A stretch of DNA of 64,000 nucleotides, taken from the NCBI GenBank assembly GCA_934438085.1, contig CAKSBC010000009.1, forward strand, positions 13,006 to 77,005, in the 5' to 3' direction. This DNA is from an uncultured Lachnospiraceae bacterium (GTDB taxonomy: Bacteria > Bacillota > Clostridia > Lachnospirales > Lachnospiraceae). Below are positions 63,046 through 64,000 of the stretch, in pieces. Under the pieces are notes generated by a model. The model was not told the origin of the DNA and ran no database searches. It saw nothing but the letters and a program-made list of their open reading frames with translations. The number at the start of each line of letters is the position of its first letter. The stretch's first letter is position 1. The translations under genes were made by a program, and so were the position numbers.

Positions 63046-63849
63046 ATGAAATTAACTATCCTCGGCACCGGCAATGCCAATGTAACCGAATGCTATAATA
63101 CATGTTTTATCTTTGAAGAAGTATCTGAATATTTTCTTGTTGATGCCGGCGGCGGAAACGGAATCCTAAGACAGCTTAAAAAAGCAAATATTAAGCTCAA
63201 TGACATTCATACCTTTTTCTGCACGCATAAGCACCTTGATCATTTTTCGGGAATGCTGTGGATAATGCGAATGATCCTTCAGGAAATAAATAAGGGCCGA
63301 TATGACGGAAATGCTTTAATATACGGTCATGATGAGGTCATTGAACTGCTTAAGCTTTGTGCCGAGCACCTGCTTCCGGAAAAGCTTACAAAGTATATCG
63401 GCGACAGAATGCAGCTTATAGTCGTAGAAAACGGAGAGCATCGTGAGATCCTCGGAAAAGATGTGACATTTTTTGACATAGAAAGCTCCAAGGCAAAGCA
63501 GTTCGGCTTTTCAATGAAGCTTGATGATAAAGGAAAAAAGCTCACCTGCTGCGGTGATGAGCCGTTTCACGAATGTGAATTTGATTATGCTTTAAACAGC
63601 ACCTGGCTTTTGCATGAAGCATTTTGTCTCTATTCAGAGCAGGACATTTTCAAGCCTTACGAAAAGCACCATTCTACTGTAAAAGACGCCTGCGAGCTTG
63701 CAGAAAAGCTGCATGCGGAAAACCTGCTCCTTTACCATACCGAGGATGATAACATTAAAAACAGGAAAGAGCTCTATACCGCCGAGGGAAAGCCTTATTT
63801 TTCCGGACGGCTGTATGTGCCTGATGACATGGAGAGCTTTGTTCTTTAA
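63046..63849 (+). CDS. Metallo-beta-lactamase-fold hydrolase (RNase Z-like)
   Basis: 267 residues. HxHxDH metal motif CTHKHLDHFSGM; further ligands probably in LTCCGDEP and LLYHTEDD. The N-terminus ILGTGNANVTECYNTC resembles RNase Z/arylsulfatase-type MBL proteins but lacks the RNase Z flexible arm, so the substrate is uncertain. Confidence 0.9.
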   Translation: MKLTILGTGNANVTECYNTCFIFEEVSEYFLVDAGGGNGILRQLKKANIKLNDIHTFFCTHKHLDHFSGMLWIMRMILQEINKGRYDGNALIYGHDEVIELLKLCAEHLLPEKLTKYIGDRMQLIVVENGEHREILGKDVTFFDIESSKAKQFGFSMKLDDKGKKLTCCGDEPFHECEFDYALNSTWLLHEAFCLYSEQDIFKPYEKHHSTVKDACELAEKLHAENLLLYHTEDDNIKNRKELYTAEGKPYFSGRLYVPDDMESFVL

Positions 63850-63919
63850 CACACATAACTATTTAAGCCTTTAACAAGAGACTATTAATAGCTACTTTAC
63901 ATAAATACTCCCGGCAACG

Positions 63920-64000
63920 CTTATGATATGCTACCCCTAAGTAGGACATTGAAAAATGAAACCTACTTGGGGGTATTGTTATGTCCAGGAAAAGTAAGAT
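63920..64000 (+). mobile_element. Left end of an insertion sequence (IS3-type suspected), truncated by window edge
   Basis: Starts near TGATATGCTACCCC. TACCCCTAAGTAGG (63932-63945) is inverted at CCTACTTGGGGGTA (63962-63975), 13 of 14 matching, enclosing the GGGGG ribosome site of the ORF that follows. The element continues past the window, so family and right end cannot be verified. Confidence 0.55.
63981..64000 (+). CDS. Start of a transposase orfA, partial
   Basis: Only ATG and six codons visible: MSRKSK followed by an incomplete codon. The MSRKSK opening is common among IS3/IS150-type OrfA proteins, and GGGGG lies 7 bases upstream. Identification rests on this short stretch and the flanking hairpin. 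Confidence 0.5.

Overview
The window looks like chromosome from a strictly anaerobic, low-to-mid GC Clostridium-type Firmicute, most probably a Lachnospiraceae relative. This is an inference from gene content: a bifunctional AdhE, an oxygen-sensitive class III ribonucleotide reductase (NrdD/NrdG), a BmpA-family (Nup-type) nucleoside ABC transporter, the dnaX-ybaB-recR order, a small bacterial-type SRP RNA, and three tRNA genes without encoded CCA. No exact species call is possible from the sequence alone.

Layout. 1-6 kb: the 3'-truncated end of a prepilin peptidase gene, a Rex-type promoter driving adhE, a DUF134-NifX fusion with an internal start, and a membrane-anchored SH3-like protein. 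6-14 kb: tRNA-Lys, a SpoU methyltransferase, an Asp/Glu racemase-family protein, a lipoprotein, a gamma-carbonic anhydrase, deoC and a three-gene nucleoside ABC transporter. 14-19.4 kb: an uncharacterised cluster of a VWA/HExxH protein, a MoxR ATPase and a DUF6273 protein. 19.5-22.3 kb: a compact apparently self-regulated mutagenesis module (Y-family polymerase and a partner protein, divergent from a Cro/CI-type repressor and a tiny HExxH protease) with three matching operators inside two back-to-back promoters. 22-35 kb: housekeeping genes (cvpA, a TPR protein, recR, ybaB, dnaX, tadA, rsmA, SRP RNA, tatD, traX-like, metG), interrupted by an intact radical-SAM-like gene that has lost all three cluster cysteines. 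35-44 kb: transporters, regulators, an ALDH plus Fe-ADH pair, a siroheme-pathway enzyme and a sirtuin. 44.3-47.6 kb: a small accessory island beginning at tRNA-Asn/tRNA-Glu, with a duplicated tRNA-Glu 3' end, long direct repeats, a DUF4143 ATPase, a broken RhuM gene, a pilin gene and the remnant of a second pilin gene. 47.6-64 kb: a patatin, the nrdG / nrdD-redoxin / trxB operon under apparent NrdR control, a DUF362 plus sulfite/nitrite reductase operon, a P-type ATPase, three tandem YajC-like genes, tex, a GNAT, an MBL hydrolase and the left end of an insertion sequence whose transposase start is folded into a hairpin.

How genes work together. deoC with the Nup-type transporter suggests uptake and breakdown of (deoxy)nucleosides. 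The siroheme enzyme at 42.7 kb can supply the siroheme of the reductase at 53 kb. NrdG activates NrdD, whose own C-terminal redoxin is probably re-reduced by the overlapping TrxB. The strongest candidates for undescribed or poorly described biology are the cluster-less NrdG paralogue (29.2-29.9 kb), the repressor/mini-protease/polymerase module (19.5-22.3 kb), the VWA-MoxR-DUF6273 cluster (14.2-19.4 kb), the redoxin-fused NrdD, and the tRNA-Glu repeat island.
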